Notes under the pieces: model-generated
The model's input: the letters and a program-made list of their open reading frames with translations, nothing else
The model's database searches: none
What the model was told of the DNA's origin: nothing
Part shown: positions 23,243-31,533 of the stretch, one piece after another
How positions within the stretch are numbered: position 1 is the stretch's first letter
Layout: each line of letters begins with the position of its first letter
Position numbers and translations under genes: made by a program
Assembly (NCBI GenBank): GCA_902792685.1
Contig: CADBAP010000003.1
Span: 1 to 57,886, forward strand
DNA length: 57,886 nt
Source: an uncultured Prevotellaceae bacterium
Lineage (GTDB): Bacteria > Bacteroidota > Bacteroidia > Bacteroidales > Bacteroidaceae
Reading direction: 5' to 3'

Positions 23243-23743
23243 ATGAAGAAATTATTTGTTTTTGCCATTGCAGCAATCGCAACGTTTGCGCTGGCATCGT
23301 GTGGAGAAAAGAAGACAGACGCAGCTGGTGACAATGCTGATTCCACAGCAACAGAAGCTCCTGCACAGGAAGAGGCTGCAGCACCTGCTACTCGTGACTT
23401 CGACAATGAGTTCTTCTCATTCACAGCTCCTGAGGGCTGGACAACTGAGGAAAGATCCAGTGGCGTACGCATGGAGAAAGACGACGCATCTATCACCATC
23501 AGCACCTCTACGATTTCCTTCGACGAGTTCCAGAAGAACCACGAAAAGGACGCTACCAACAAGGAGATTACTGCTGCCGGTCTGACTTGGAAGACTTATG
23601 CCAACGACCAGTCTAAGCTCTACTATCTGGCTACTGACATCGCCAGCGAGCCTGAGAAGTGTCTGTACATCAATACCTTCCAGGTAACACCAGACGATCC
23701 CGCTATTAAAGAGTTGATTGAGACCGTGAAACTGAAGAAATAA
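23243..23743 (+). CDS. Small envelope lipoprotein of unknown function
   Basis: 166 residues: lipoprotein signal ending FALASC (Cys20), an Ala/Glu/Thr-rich tether (about 25-50), then a compact domain from about 52 (FDNEFFSFTAPEGWTTEERSSG ... MEKDDASITISTSTISFDEFQ ... YYLATDIASEPEKCLYINTFQV). The domain pattern, with an aromatic start and a beta-rich body, resembles PsbP/DcrB-like lipoproteins, but I do not recognise a specific family. It is a single-gene unit with a strong promoter and a strong terminator, which suggests high independent expression. Confidence 0.88.
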   Translation: MKKLFVFAIAAIATFALASCGEKKTDAAGDNADSTATEAPAQEEAAAPATRDFDNEFFSFTAPEGWTTEERSSGVRMEKDDASITISTSTISFDEFQKNHEKDATNKEITAAGLTWKTYANDQSKLYYLATDIASEPEKCLYINTFQVTPDDPAIKELIETVKLKK

Positions 23744-23765
23744 GCAACAATCACCCTGATATCAT

Positions 23766-23799
23766 AAGGAGCATCCGCTTTGTGCGGATGCTCCTTTTT
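23766..23799 (+). terminator. Intrinsic terminator after the lipoprotein gene
   Basis: A perfect 13-bp stem (23766-23778 with 23784-23796, GGAGCATCCGC/GCGGATGCTCC) around a five-base loop, followed by a T run. The matching A run on the other side makes it usable for leftward mfd transcripts too. Confidence 0.88.
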
Positions 23800-23828
23800 C
23801 GTTCTCTTCCCTTATATGATTCCCTTTA

Positions 23829-26800
23829 TCAGATTGCCTGTAACACGTTGACCGCTTCTCCCACCGTTGGCACATTGGCGACAACCATGCTGCGTCGTTC
23901 ACGTATTTCTTTCAGGTTGCAGCGGCGAGGATTCGACATCAGGAAATTGAGGATGCGGTCAAAAGCTTCACTCTGATAGAAAGGACTCTGCGGCTGACTG
24001 ACGAACTGCATCTGCATGCGGCCTTGCTTCAGAATCAGTTTCTCACAGCCCAATGCTTTTCCCAAACGACGCAAACGAACCACCTGCATCAGTTCCTCTC
24101 CCTCGTGGGGCACAGGACCGAACCGGTCTTCAAGACGCTTGCGATAAGCCTCAAGGTCGCGGTCTTCTTCCAAGTTGTCCAATTCACGATAGAGCAACAT
24201 CCGCTCACTGCTTCCTGGCACATACGTTTCAGGGAAATACATCTCCAAATCAGACTCTAAGGCGCAGTCGCTAACAAAAAGCCCATCCCCCATCCCGAAC
24301 AGAGTTCGCCCCCCCGTTGCCTTCCCCAAAGGGAGGGGGGCAAAGCCACTTCGTGGGTTAGGTTTATTGTTTGCATTTCTCAACTCACCATCAGGAACAG
24401 CCGACTGCTCGTTCGTATCCCTCCGCAGGAGGTCCGACTCCCCTCCCTTGGGGAGGGGTTGGGGGTAGGCTTCGTTCCTCTGTTGACCTTCGGTCGACTT
24501 CGTCCTTGCAAGGCATTGCTCAAGCGAGCTTGGCTCTGCGCTTGCTTCGTTCCTCAGTTCCGCCATCGCCTCCTTGAGGATTTTCAGATAGGTCTCGTAA
24601 CCGAGATCCTCCATAAAACCACTCTGTTCGGCACCCAGCAAGTTGCCGGCACCACGAATATCCAAATCCTGCATGGCCAAACTGAAGCCGCTACCCAATT
24701 CCGAGAAGTTTTCCAAAGCCTCCAATCGTCTGCGCGCCTCCGTATTCAATCCTGCCAGCGGTGGAGCAATCAGATAGCAGAAAGCCTTACGGTTGCTGCG
24801 CCCTACTCGTCCACGCATCTGATGCAGGTCGGAGAGTCCGAATCGGTGTGCATCATAGATGATGATGGTGTTCGCATTAGGAATGTCAATACCGTTCTCC
24901 ACAATGGTTGTCGAGAGCAGCACATCATAGTCGTAATTGATGAAACCAATGATGATTTCCTCCAGCTGCTCAGGCTTCATCTGTCCGTGTCCGATGGCAA
25001 CGCGGGCATCAGGAATATATTTATGGATGACCTCAGCGATATGGTCGAGACTTTTGATGCGGTCGCTGACGAAGAACACCTGTCCGTTGCGACTCATCTC
25101 AAAGTTGATGGCATCGGCTATCACCTCACCGCTGAACGTACTGATTTCTGTCTGTATCGGATAGCGGTTGGGCGGCGGTGTGCGGATGATACTCATATCA
25201 CGGGCACCCATCAACGAGAACTGTAAGGTACGCGGGATGGGTGTTGCCGACATCGTCAGTGTATCGACATTGGTTTTCAGCTGGCGCAGTTTCTCCTTCG
25301 TGGAGACACCAAATTTCTGCTCTTCGTCGATGATAAGCAGACCGAGGTCTTTCCACACCACCTGTTTGCTGATGAGCTTATGGGTACCGATGAGAATGTC
25401 AATCTTTCCGTCTTTCAAGTCTTCGAGCACCGTACGCGTCTGTTTGGCAGAACGGGCACGTGAGAGATAATCCACACGTACGGGCATTCCCCGCAGACGG
25501 TCGCGGAAAGTCTGATAGTGCTGAAAAGCCAATACGGTCGTAGGCACTAGTACCGCTACCTGTTTGGAATCGGTGGCGGCTTTGAAAGCTGCACGCACAG
25601 CCACCTCCGTTTTTCCGAAACCCACATCGCCACAAACCAATCGGTCCATCGGCTGCGCACGCTCCATATCCGCTTTCACATCCGTAGTAGCCTTCAGCTG
25701 GTCAGGCGTGTCCTCATACAAGAACGAGGCCTCCAGTTCCTGTTGCATATACGTGTCAGGACTATATGAAAAACCTTTCTCCGTACGACGTTTTGCATAG
25801 AGACGGATGAGATCACGGGCGATATCCTTGATACGTTTCTTGGTGCGCTCCTTCATTCGCTCCCAAGCACCCGTTCCCAATGTGGACAACCGAGGTTCGT
25901 GTTCACCGTCAGAACGGCGGAATTTCGAAATCTTATACAGCGAATGAATGCTTACATCCACAATATCACCACGCTGGTAAACCAGTCGGATGGCTTCCTG
26001 ATAGCCTTGTTTCCCCTCGCGTGTCATCACAGGCACACGCACCAATCCGGCAAACTTTCCGATGCCGAAATCGACGTGTACAATGTAGTCGCCTGGTTCC
26101 ATCTCCTGCAACTCCTTCATGGTGAGCGCCATCTTTCCTGCTCGTGCGGTATCTGACTTCAAACTATACTTATGGAAGCGGTCGAAGATCTGGTGGTCGG
26201 TCAGGAAACACATCTTCCGGTCGTTGTCAACGAAGCCCTCATGCAACGTTTTATTCACGGGAATGAACCATTCATCCTCATCGCCTTCAACCAGAAGGGC
26301 TGCATCGTTCGGATCTCTTTCCGTCAGGATGTCACGCAGACGTTCCTGTTGCTTGGCGCTGTCTGCTAATATATATAAGGTGTAGCCTTGTTGACGATAG
26401 TCAGCAAGCGTTTGCTTCAGCAATGCAAAGTTCTTATGGAACAGCGGCTGATGGGTGATGTTGAAGGGAATGGTGTTGGGTGATGGGTGTTGGGTGTTAA
26501 CCTGCGACTTCAAAACCACCTGACGGAAACGGGTGACATCTTCCGCAAACTGAGCACCAGTAATCAACTGACTGTCGCGCTCCATCTCACGACGAATCTC
26601 CTCCTGTTCCAATTCCGTAGCCTCTTCCAAACGTTCTATCATCGTCTGTTTGGAGAAACCTGTCTCATAAATCTGCCCGATGGTATCGCGGATAAAATCC
26701 AATCCGCGCGTGACCAGAACCGTATTGTCAGGAAAGAACTGCAGGACAGGGACCTTTACGCTCTCCTGTACAGACAGTTCAGGAACAATCGTTACCGTTT

Positions 26801-27521
26801 CCTTGCGCTCGTGGGAAAGCTGCGAATCGACTTCGAAAGTCCTGATGGTATCAATATCATCACCAAAGAAGTCGATACGGAACGGCAATTCGCTACTGTA
26901 AGAATAAACATCGAGGATGCTGCCGCGAACAGCAAACTGGCCAGGCTCATACACATAGTCTGTTTCCGTGAAACCATAGTCGCGCAATGTCTTCTCCACC
27001 TCCATCAAATCGACCGTCTGTCCCACCGACAGCTGCAAGGTACGCTCATCCAACTGCTGCTGGGAAACTACACGCTCGGCAATAGCCTCAGGATGGGTGA
27101 CGATGAGAGAAGCTCCCTCCCGTCCTCCCCCCATAGGGGAGGTGTTTGCGGAATGAAACGAATTCAGTCGTGTCAACACTTCTGTTCGGAGGATTTCGTT
27201 GGCAGCATCGCGCTGTCCGTATTTCACAGCACGGCGATAGCTCGAAGGAAAAAACAACACCTGTTCGTTACCGAGAAGTTGCGTCAGGTCATGATAGAAA
27301 TATCCAGCCTCATCAGCATCGTTTAAAATAAAAAGGAAAGGCCCCTCTGAGGAGGAGACTTTCTTTATCGTTTCCGCCACTCCTGCAAAGAAAACGGGAG
27401 CGGAAGAACCCAATAAACCCTGCAGGAAAACAGGATTTTCAGAATCGTCTTCCAGCAACTTCACGAATGCCTTTGTCCTGATTGACGCAGCACTTATCGT
27501 AATCAGTTCGCGAATATCCAC
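23829..27521 (-). CDS. mfd: Transcription-repair coupling factor with repeat-derived inserts
   Basis: ATP-dependent translocase that displaces stalled RNA polymerase and recruits UvrA. 1230 residues, longer than usual. Present are the N-terminal UvrB-like region, the polymerase-interacting region, Walker A GDVGFGKTE, DEEQ box, SATPIPRTLQFS, SRGRVGRSNRKAFCYL-like motif VI (MRGRVGRSNRKAF) and the C-terminal domain. Extra length comes from three translated inserts: residues 127-137 (SPMGGGREGAS), about 342-356 (NTQHPSPNTIPF) and a long one at about 990-1093 with PQPLPKGGESD and PLPLGKATGGR. All coincide with intergenic-type repeats at the DNA level. Its start is two bases from the stop of the glycosyltransferase gene. 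Confidence 0.96.
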   Translation of the reverse strand: MDIRELITISAASIRTKAFVKLLEDDSENPVFLQGLLGSSAPVFFAGVAETIKKVSSSEGPFLFILNDADEAGYFYHDLTQLLGNEQVLFFPSSYRRAVKYGQRDAANEILRTEVLTRLNSFHSANTSPMGGGREGASLIVTHPEAIAERVVSQQQLDERTLQLSVGQTVDLMEVEKTLRDYGFTETDYVYEPGQFAVRGSILDVYSYSSELPFRIDFFGDDIDTIRTFEVDSQLSHERKETVTIVPELSVQESVKVPVLQFFPDNTVLVTRGLDFIRDTIGQIYETGFSKQTMIERLEEATELEQEEIRREMERDSQLITGAQFAEDVTRFRQVVLKSQVNTQHPSPNTIPFNITHQPLFHKNFALLKQTLADYRQQGYTLYILADSAKQQERLRDILTERDPNDAALLVEGDEDEWFIPVNKTLHEGFVDNDRKMCFLTDHQIFDRFHKYSLKSDTARAGKMALTMKELQEMEPGDYIVHVDFGIGKFAGLVRVPVMTREGKQGYQEAIRLVYQRGDIVDVSIHSLYKISKFRRSDGEHEPRLSTLGTGAWERMKERTKKRIKDIARDLIRLYAKRRTEKGFSYSPDTYMQQELEASFLYEDTPDQLKATTDVKADMERAQPMDRLVCGDVGFGKTEVAVRAAFKAATDSKQVAVLVPTTVLAFQHYQTFRDRLRGMPVRVDYLSRARSAKQTRTVLEDLKDGKIDILIGTHKLISKQVVWKDLGLLIIDEEQKFGVSTKEKLRQLKTNVDTLTMSATPIPRTLQFSLMGARDMSIIRTPPPNRYPIQTEISTFSGEVIADAINFEMSRNGQVFFVSDRIKSLDHIAEVIHKYIPDARVAIGHGQMKPEQLEEIIIGFINYDYDVLLSTTIVENGIDIPNANTIIIYDAHRFGLSDLHQMRGRVGRSNRKAFCYLIAPPLAGLNTEARRRLEALENFSELGSGFSLAMQDLDIRGAGNLLGAEQSGFMEDLGYETYLKILKEAMAELRNEASAEPSSLEQCLARTKSTEGQQRNEAYPQPLPKGGESDLLRRDTNEQSAVPDGELRNANNKPNPRSGFAPLPLGKATGGRTLFGMGDGLFVSDCALESDLEMYFPETYVPGSSERMLLYRELDNLEEDRDLEAYRKRLEDRFGPVPHEGEELMQVVRLRRLGKALGCEKLILKQGRMQMQFVSQPQSPFYQSEAFDRILNFLMSNPRRCNLKEIRERRSMVVANVPTVGEAVNVLQAI
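24309..24341. repeat. G/C-rich palindrome inside mfd, copy 1
   Basis: CCCCCGTTGCCTTCCCC, AAA, GGGAGGGGGG: the same build as the intergenic palindromes. It encodes PLPLGKATGG on the mfd strand. Confidence 0.7.
24438..24468. repeat. G/C-rich palindrome inside mfd, copy 2
   Basis: CTCCCCTCCCTTGGGGAGGG followed by GTTGGGGGTAG; encodes PQPLPKGGES in mfd. Only about 100 bases from copy 1, in opposite orientation. Confidence 0.7.
26473..26497 (-). repeat. GGGTGTTGGGTGATGGGTGT mini-repeat inside mfd
   Basis: Encodes TQHPSPNT. Same word set as the intergenic copy at 1919-1937 and the metH copy. Confidence 0.65.
27112..27143. repeat. G/C-rich palindrome inside mfd, copy 3
   Basis: GCTCCCTCCCGTCCTCCCCC followed by CATAGGGGAGGTG; encodes TSPMGGGREGAS near residue 130 of Mfd. 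Confidence 0.65.
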
Positions 27522-27522
27522 T

Positions 27523-28272
27523 CTATTCCTTTATTTCCGGATACTTACGGAACCATCCGTCCCAACGCAGGCGCATCACGCCAAAGAAGGCTTCACCAAA
27601 GATACCGCCGCTCATCTTGGACACGCCCTCACGACGGTTGACGAACACCACAGGAACCTCCTTGATCTTGAATCCGATCTTATGGGCGGTATATTTCATC
27701 TCTATCTGGAAGCCGTAGCCTTTGAAACGAATCTTGTCTAATTCGATGGTCTTCAGCACACGACGTTTGTAGCATTTGAAGCCGGCTGTTGTATCGTGGA
27801 CTTGGAAACCTGTAACGATACGTACATATTTCGATGCGAAATAACTCATCAGCACACGACCGATAGGCCAGTTCACCACATTCACTCCAGAGATATAACG
27901 TGAACCGATCGCCACATCATATCCTTCGTCGGCACAGGCGCTATAGAGACGCGGAAGGTCGTTGGGATCATGACTGAAGTCGGCATCCATCTCAAAGATG
28001 TAACCGTAGTCACGCTCCAATGCCCACTTGAAACCGGCGATATAGGCTGTACCCAATCCCAGTTTCCCACTCCGCTCCATGATAAACAGTCGATCGGAAA
28101 ACTCTTTTTGCATCAGTCCTTTCACGATGTCGGCAGTGCCGTCAGGACTACCGTCGTCTATCACCAGAATATGGAAACACTTTTCAAGTCCGAAGACGGC
28201 CCTGATAATTTTCTCAATGTTTTCCTTCTCATTATAAGTAGGAATGATTACGATGCTGTCACTCTGATTCAT
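27523..28272 (-). CDS. Polyprenol-phosphate glycosyltransferase (family 2, DPM1-like)
   Basis: 249 residues, a soluble GT2 enzyme: IIPTYNEKENIEKII at the start, nucleotide-binding VIDDGSPDGT, metal-binding DADFSHDP, and IGSRYISGV followed by FKGYGFQIEMKYTAHKIGFKIKEVPVVFVNRREGVSKM. This is the signature of dolichol/polyprenol-phosphate mannose synthases, which make the lipid-linked sugar used for O-glycosylation or glycolipids. It precedes mfd by one base and is separated from the upstream clostripain gene by an 86-base spacer made almost wholly of a tandem repeat. Confidence 0.92.
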   Translation of the reverse strand: MNQSDSIVIIPTYNEKENIEKIIRAVFGLEKCFHILVIDDGSPDGTADIVKGLMQKEFSDRLFIMERSGKLGLGTAYIAGFKWALERDYGYIFEMDADFSHDPNDLPRLYSACADEGYDVAIGSRYISGVNVVNWPIGRVLMSYFASKYVRIVTGFQVHDTTAGFKCYKRRVLKTIELDKIRFKGYGFQIEMKYTAHKIGFKIKEVPVVFVNRREGVSKMSGGIFGEAFFGVMRLRWDGWFRKYPEIKE

Positions 28273-28286
28273 ATGCTTATATTTAA

Positions 28287-28358
28287 GTGGGAGTTAAAGT
28301 GGAAGTTAAAATGGGAGTTAAAGTGGGAGTTAAAGTGGGAGTTAAAATGGGAGTTAAA
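28287..28358 (-). repeat. Six tandem 12-base repeats (GTGGGAGTTAAA)
   Basis: Units at 28287, 28299, 28311, 28323, 28335 and 28347 read GTGGGAGTTAAA with changes only at positions 1 and 5. They fill the spacer between the clostripain stop and the glycosyltransferase start. There are no spacers between the units, so this is not CRISPR. Confidence 0.9.
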
Positions 28359-29612
28359 CTAATGGGTGGCCTGATACCATCCTGTTTTCTGTAGTCCACG
28401 TATGGCCACTACGTGATTGCTGGGATCTGAAATGGAAAGGCCAGAGAACTGTTTAACTGGATAATGAGTAAGATAACCAGGCAGGTTCGTCGGCAGTTCG
28501 TTGGTTGTATAATAATAAGGTACCAGTCGTTTCATTTCCTGGCGGTATTCTGTCAGAAGCGCCTCATCGGTCACCAGATGATTCACATAGTCTTCAAAAT
28601 CAAAGAAGATTGTTTCTTCCCCTATCTGGCTGTATCCGTCGAGGGCCTGCACATTTTTGCGTTGCAATGCATCGAAATGATATGTCTGATTGATACGTTT
28701 CATCAGAGAAACCATCTGGTCAACTTCCGAACAATTGATCGTCACAAGACAACCATACGGAAAGGAATAGTTTCTGTAGAATTCATAGAAAGACTTGCAT
28801 GCACCATCAAAGTTGATATTACCCGTAAGGTACTTCCACATGGACCGATACGGCATTCCGTATGACATAATCTCACTGGGTGAGGCAATGATATAATCTG
28901 TGACCTTACGCAGCGCGTATGCCGTCTCAATATTACCCATATAACAGATATCGAACAAGATATAACGCAAATGCATACCTGCACGACGGATCTCATCAGC
29001 GAGCATCTCTACATCTATTTCATACTTCTTGGTAGTGGAACTACCCAAAAAACGTGTCGATGCGTCACCGCCTGCTGTATGACTGAATCGTGTGACTGGG
29101 TTTCTATTCTTATCAGTGAACATACGCATCCTGGCATTAAACGGGTAATTGTTCCAATCGTTCACATACGTCCATCCACAACCGTGAGCACCCAGCATCA
29201 AAGCATACTCATTGGCGGGCGCAAAACTCTGTACGTCATTGAGCACACGGCTGATGGTACCCTGTTCTGCACAATTGACATCAGGGTATTCTTTCAGCGT
29301 TTTAAGGGAAGCAACACCATTTTGAAAAACTATTTCATACAAAGTTGCTGTTGATTTTGTTGTTTGCAAATACACAAGTACACGCTCCCGATTCAGCCCC
29401 TTTTGATCTTCAATGGCATATTCGACTTCATTGATGTTTTCTTTGAAATAGTAGAACAACCCCACATCTGATGTCTCGTCACCCGTCCAAGGGAACAGCA
29501 TGATATAGGTACGCATAGTTTGATTGTCATCCTCATTGTCATCGCTACACGAAACGAAGAGGAAGCCAATGCTTACCAAAGCCAAACACAAATATATAAA
29601 TCTTTTCTTCAT
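28359..29612 (-). CDS. Clostripain-family (C11) cysteine peptidase lipoprotein
   Basis: 417 residues with a lipobox FLFVSC (Cys22), so probably surface- or periplasm-anchored. The catalytic pair of the C11/caspase-like fold is visible: His in YALMLGAHGCGW (about 142) and Cys in YILFDICYMGNIETAYAL (about 221), followed by DYIIASPSEIMSYGMPY. The N-terminal RTYIMLFPWTGDE strand is typical of the fold. Clan members cleave after Arg or Lys; substrates here are unknown. No clear promoter was found upstream; the spacer carries pyrimidine-rich repeats. Confidence 0.88.
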   Translation of the reverse strand: MKKRFIYLCLALVSIGFLFVSCSDDNEDDNQTMRTYIMLFPWTGDETSDVGLFYYFKENINEVEYAIEDQKGLNRERVLVYLQTTKSTATLYEIVFQNGVASLKTLKEYPDVNCAEQGTISRVLNDVQSFAPANEYALMLGAHGCGWTYVNDWNNYPFNARMRMFTDKNRNPVTRFSHTAGGDASTRFLGSSTTKKYEIDVEMLADEIRRAGMHLRYILFDICYMGNIETAYALRKVTDYIIASPSEIMSYGMPYRSMWKYLTGNINFDGACKSFYEFYRNYSFPYGCLVTINCSEVDQMVSLMKRINQTYHFDALQRKNVQALDGYSQIGEETIFFDFEDYVNHLVTDEALLTEYRQEMKRLVPYYYTTNELPTNLPGYLTHYPVKQFSGLSISDPSNHVVAIRGLQKTGWYQATH

Positions 29613-29645
29613 ATTCTTTTACTCCTTTACTCCTTACTCCTTCTC

Positions 29646-29681
29646 TCCTCCCCTCCCCCTTCAGGGGGAGCCGGAGGGGGC
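29646..29681. repeat. G/C-rich palindrome between plsC-like and clostripain genes
   Basis: TCCTCCCCTCCCCCT, CA, GGGGGAGCCGGAGGGGG: intergenic member of the family found inside mfd and the symporter gene. It touches the 3' end of the acyltransferase gene. Confidence 0.7.
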
Positions 29682-29684
29682 TTC

Positions 29685-30443
29685 TTATTGATCCGGATTC
29701 TCCCGATATCCCTGATATTCAGGTACCAATCCAGACATCACACTTTGATAACTTTTATCTACCACCTCATCAACATACTCCTTACCGTGTCCTGTTGGCT
29801 CGATAGGTTCATGGATGGTCAGACGGAGCGGATGCCACAACACCCATTTCATATCACGCGTTCGAGGCATCACGTTGAACGAGCCGTTGATGGTCAGCGG
29901 ACAAACGGGCAGTTGCAGTTCATCAGCCAACATAAATGCGCCACGACGAAACTTCCCCATGTGGCCTGTAAAGGTGCGCGAACCTTCTGGAAACACCACC
30001 AACGACATTCCCTCACGGAGAATCTCCCGTGCCTTGCTGTAGGAATCCCGAATCTTATGCGGTCCGCTTCTGTCAACAAAGATATGATGGGCTGCATCAC
30101 AAGCAACACCCACCAATGGCATTTTGCGTAGCTGGTGTTTCATCATCCATTTGAAGTTTCTGCCCAAGAAACCGTAGATGATAAAGATATCGAAAGCACC
30201 CTGATGGTTGCTGACAAACACATAAGACTGTTTGTCTTTCAGGTGCTCGCGACCTTCTACCTTGATGGGCAGCAACAGCACGCGGATAATCAGACGTGCC
30301 CATAGCCTGCCGGGATGATAACCCCAAAAATGTCCGTTACCCAACAAGCACCCCACCGTTGTCGTCAGCGAGGTCAGAATGGATGCCACAAGGATGATGG
30401 GCAACGCGATGAACAGCTGGTATATGCGATATAGATATTTCAC
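29685..30443 (-). CDS. plsC: 1-acyl-glycerol-3-phosphate acyltransferase (PlsC family)
   Basis: 252 residues with an N-terminal membrane segment and the acyltransferase motifs HxxxxD (SNHQGAFD, about 77), the phosphate-binding FVDRSGPHKIRDS, and FPEGSRTFTG (about 155). The family acylates lysophosphatidate in phospholipid synthesis; some Bacteroidetes paralogues act on lyso-ornithine or lysoglycine lipids, so the acceptor is not certain. Confidence 0.88.
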   Translation of the reverse strand: MKYLYRIYQLFIALPIILVASILTSLTTTVGCLLGNGHFWGYHPGRLWARLIIRVLLLPIKVEGREHLKDKQSYVFVSNHQGAFDIFIIYGFLGRNFKWMMKHQLRKMPLVGVACDAAHHIFVDRSGPHKIRDSYSKAREILREGMSLVVFPEGSRTFTGHMGKFRRGAFMLADELQLPVCPLTINGSFNVMPRTRDMKWVLWHPLRLTIHEPIEPTGHGKEYVDEVVDKSYQSVMSGLVPEYQGYRENPDQ

Positions 30444-30534
30444 GATTTGACAATTTTACAATTTGGCAAGTTATTATTTTTCAATTATTGGCCTTAACAC
30501 TTTCCTTCCCTTCTGGGAAGGTCAGGATGGGGCT
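30444..30534. repeat. Spacer made of two mini-repeats
   Basis: Contains an ATTTGACAATTTTACAATTT stretch (30447-30466), similar to one at 48680-48712, then a palindrome of the G/C-rich family (30502-30534, TTCCTTCCCTTCTGGGAAGG). No gene or clear promoter. Confidence 0.5.
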
Positions 30535-31533
30535 TTATTTTCTTCTTAATGTGACGACGACAATTTCGCCCGACATTCCCAAACGGAAGGGAATCAGTGC
30601 ACCCAAACCCGATGTAACATCGATAGCACGAGAACCCTCATACGTGGTACCATTCCACTCATCATAGAACAAAGAGGCAGGCGACCATCCGAAGATGCTG
30701 AACTGTCCGCCATGCGTGTGTCCGCTCAGCGTGAGCTGTGCATCACTTTCCGGCAGGATTTTTTTGCGCCAAGCGGTAGGATCGTGCTGCAGCATCACTA
30801 TGAAAGGATGTCCTGTGAGACCTGCCAACGTCTTCTTGACATCACCTCGACGAGGCATTCGTTTCACCTCTCCCCAGTTTTCCATTCCTGCGACCACAAT
30901 AGAGTCGCTGTCACGCCGGATGATACGATGCTCATTCATCAGCAAGTCCCATCCCAAGTAACGCTCAAACTCCTGCACCGCTTCCTCGTTGGCCGTTTTC
31001 ATCTCTTCACTCAAAGGAAGATAGATGGCATAATCGTGGTTACCCAATACACTATAGACACCGTCACTGGCACGTAGCCGTTTCAGTTCTTGTTCCTGAA
31101 ACAGCAATTCCGTAGGCTCCAGGTTCTGAAGGTCACCGACAAAGACAATCATATCGGCTTTCTGTGCCAACATACTGTCGATAGCGGCATGCAAGAAAGA
31201 GGAGCGGTTGCCAATGGTAATCGGACTGCTCTTTCCGCTGACCTCGAATCCGTTCATCGAACCCACATGGGCATCTGAGAAATACACGATGCGATAGCCA
31301 TCAAAGGCTGCTGGCAAGTCGCTGCTGACATATTCCACCTGACGCACCTCCAGCCTGGTGTAGCCAAAGATGGTACCGTAGCCCACTAACAAGATAACGA
31401 GAGCCGCCAACGCAGCACCTACCTTCCACCCATAGCGTTTCGGCATGAGCCAACGACACAGGAAGAAGAGGAGGAGAGGTATGACAACCAGTCCCATCGT
31501 GTAGAAAAACATTATTGCATAGCGCGCTATCAT
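30535..31533 (-). CDS. Membrane-anchored metallophosphoesterase
   Basis: 332 residues with two or three N-terminal membrane segments and a calcineurin-like phosphoesterase domain: YFSDAHVGS (about 91), VFVGDLQN (about 133), LGNHDYAIY (about 166), and LSGHTHGGQF (about 272) supply the dimetal site. The family includes YkuE- and LpxH-like enzymes; here the substrate is unknown. Its ATG overlaps the stop of the dihydroorotase gene by four bases, so the two are co-translated. Confidence 0.9.
   Translation of the reverse strand: MIARYAIMFFYTMGLVVIPLLLFFLCRWLMPKRYGWKVGAALAALVILLVGYGTIFGYTRLEVRQVEYVSSDLPAAFDGYRIVYFSDAHVGSMNGFEVSGKSSPITIGNRSSFLHAAIDSMLAQKADMIVFVGDLQNLEPTELLFQEQELKRLRASDGVYSVLGNHDYAIYLPLSEEMKTANEEAVQEFERYLGWDLLMNEHRIIRRDSDSIVVAGMENWGEVKRMPRRGDVKKTLAGLTGHPFIVMLQHDPTAWRKKILPESDAQLTLSGHTHGGQFSIFGWSPASLFYDEWNGTTYEGSRAIDVTSGLGALIPFRLGMSGEIVVVTLRRK

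Noticed and set aside
28287..28358. CRISPR array
   Set aside because: Units are 12 bases, directly adjacent, with no spacers and no cas genes nearby.
27970..28362. Rightward frame with WELK repeats over the 12-base tandem repeat
   Set aside because: It is antisense to the glycosyltransferase gene and its repeats follow from the 12-base DNA unit.
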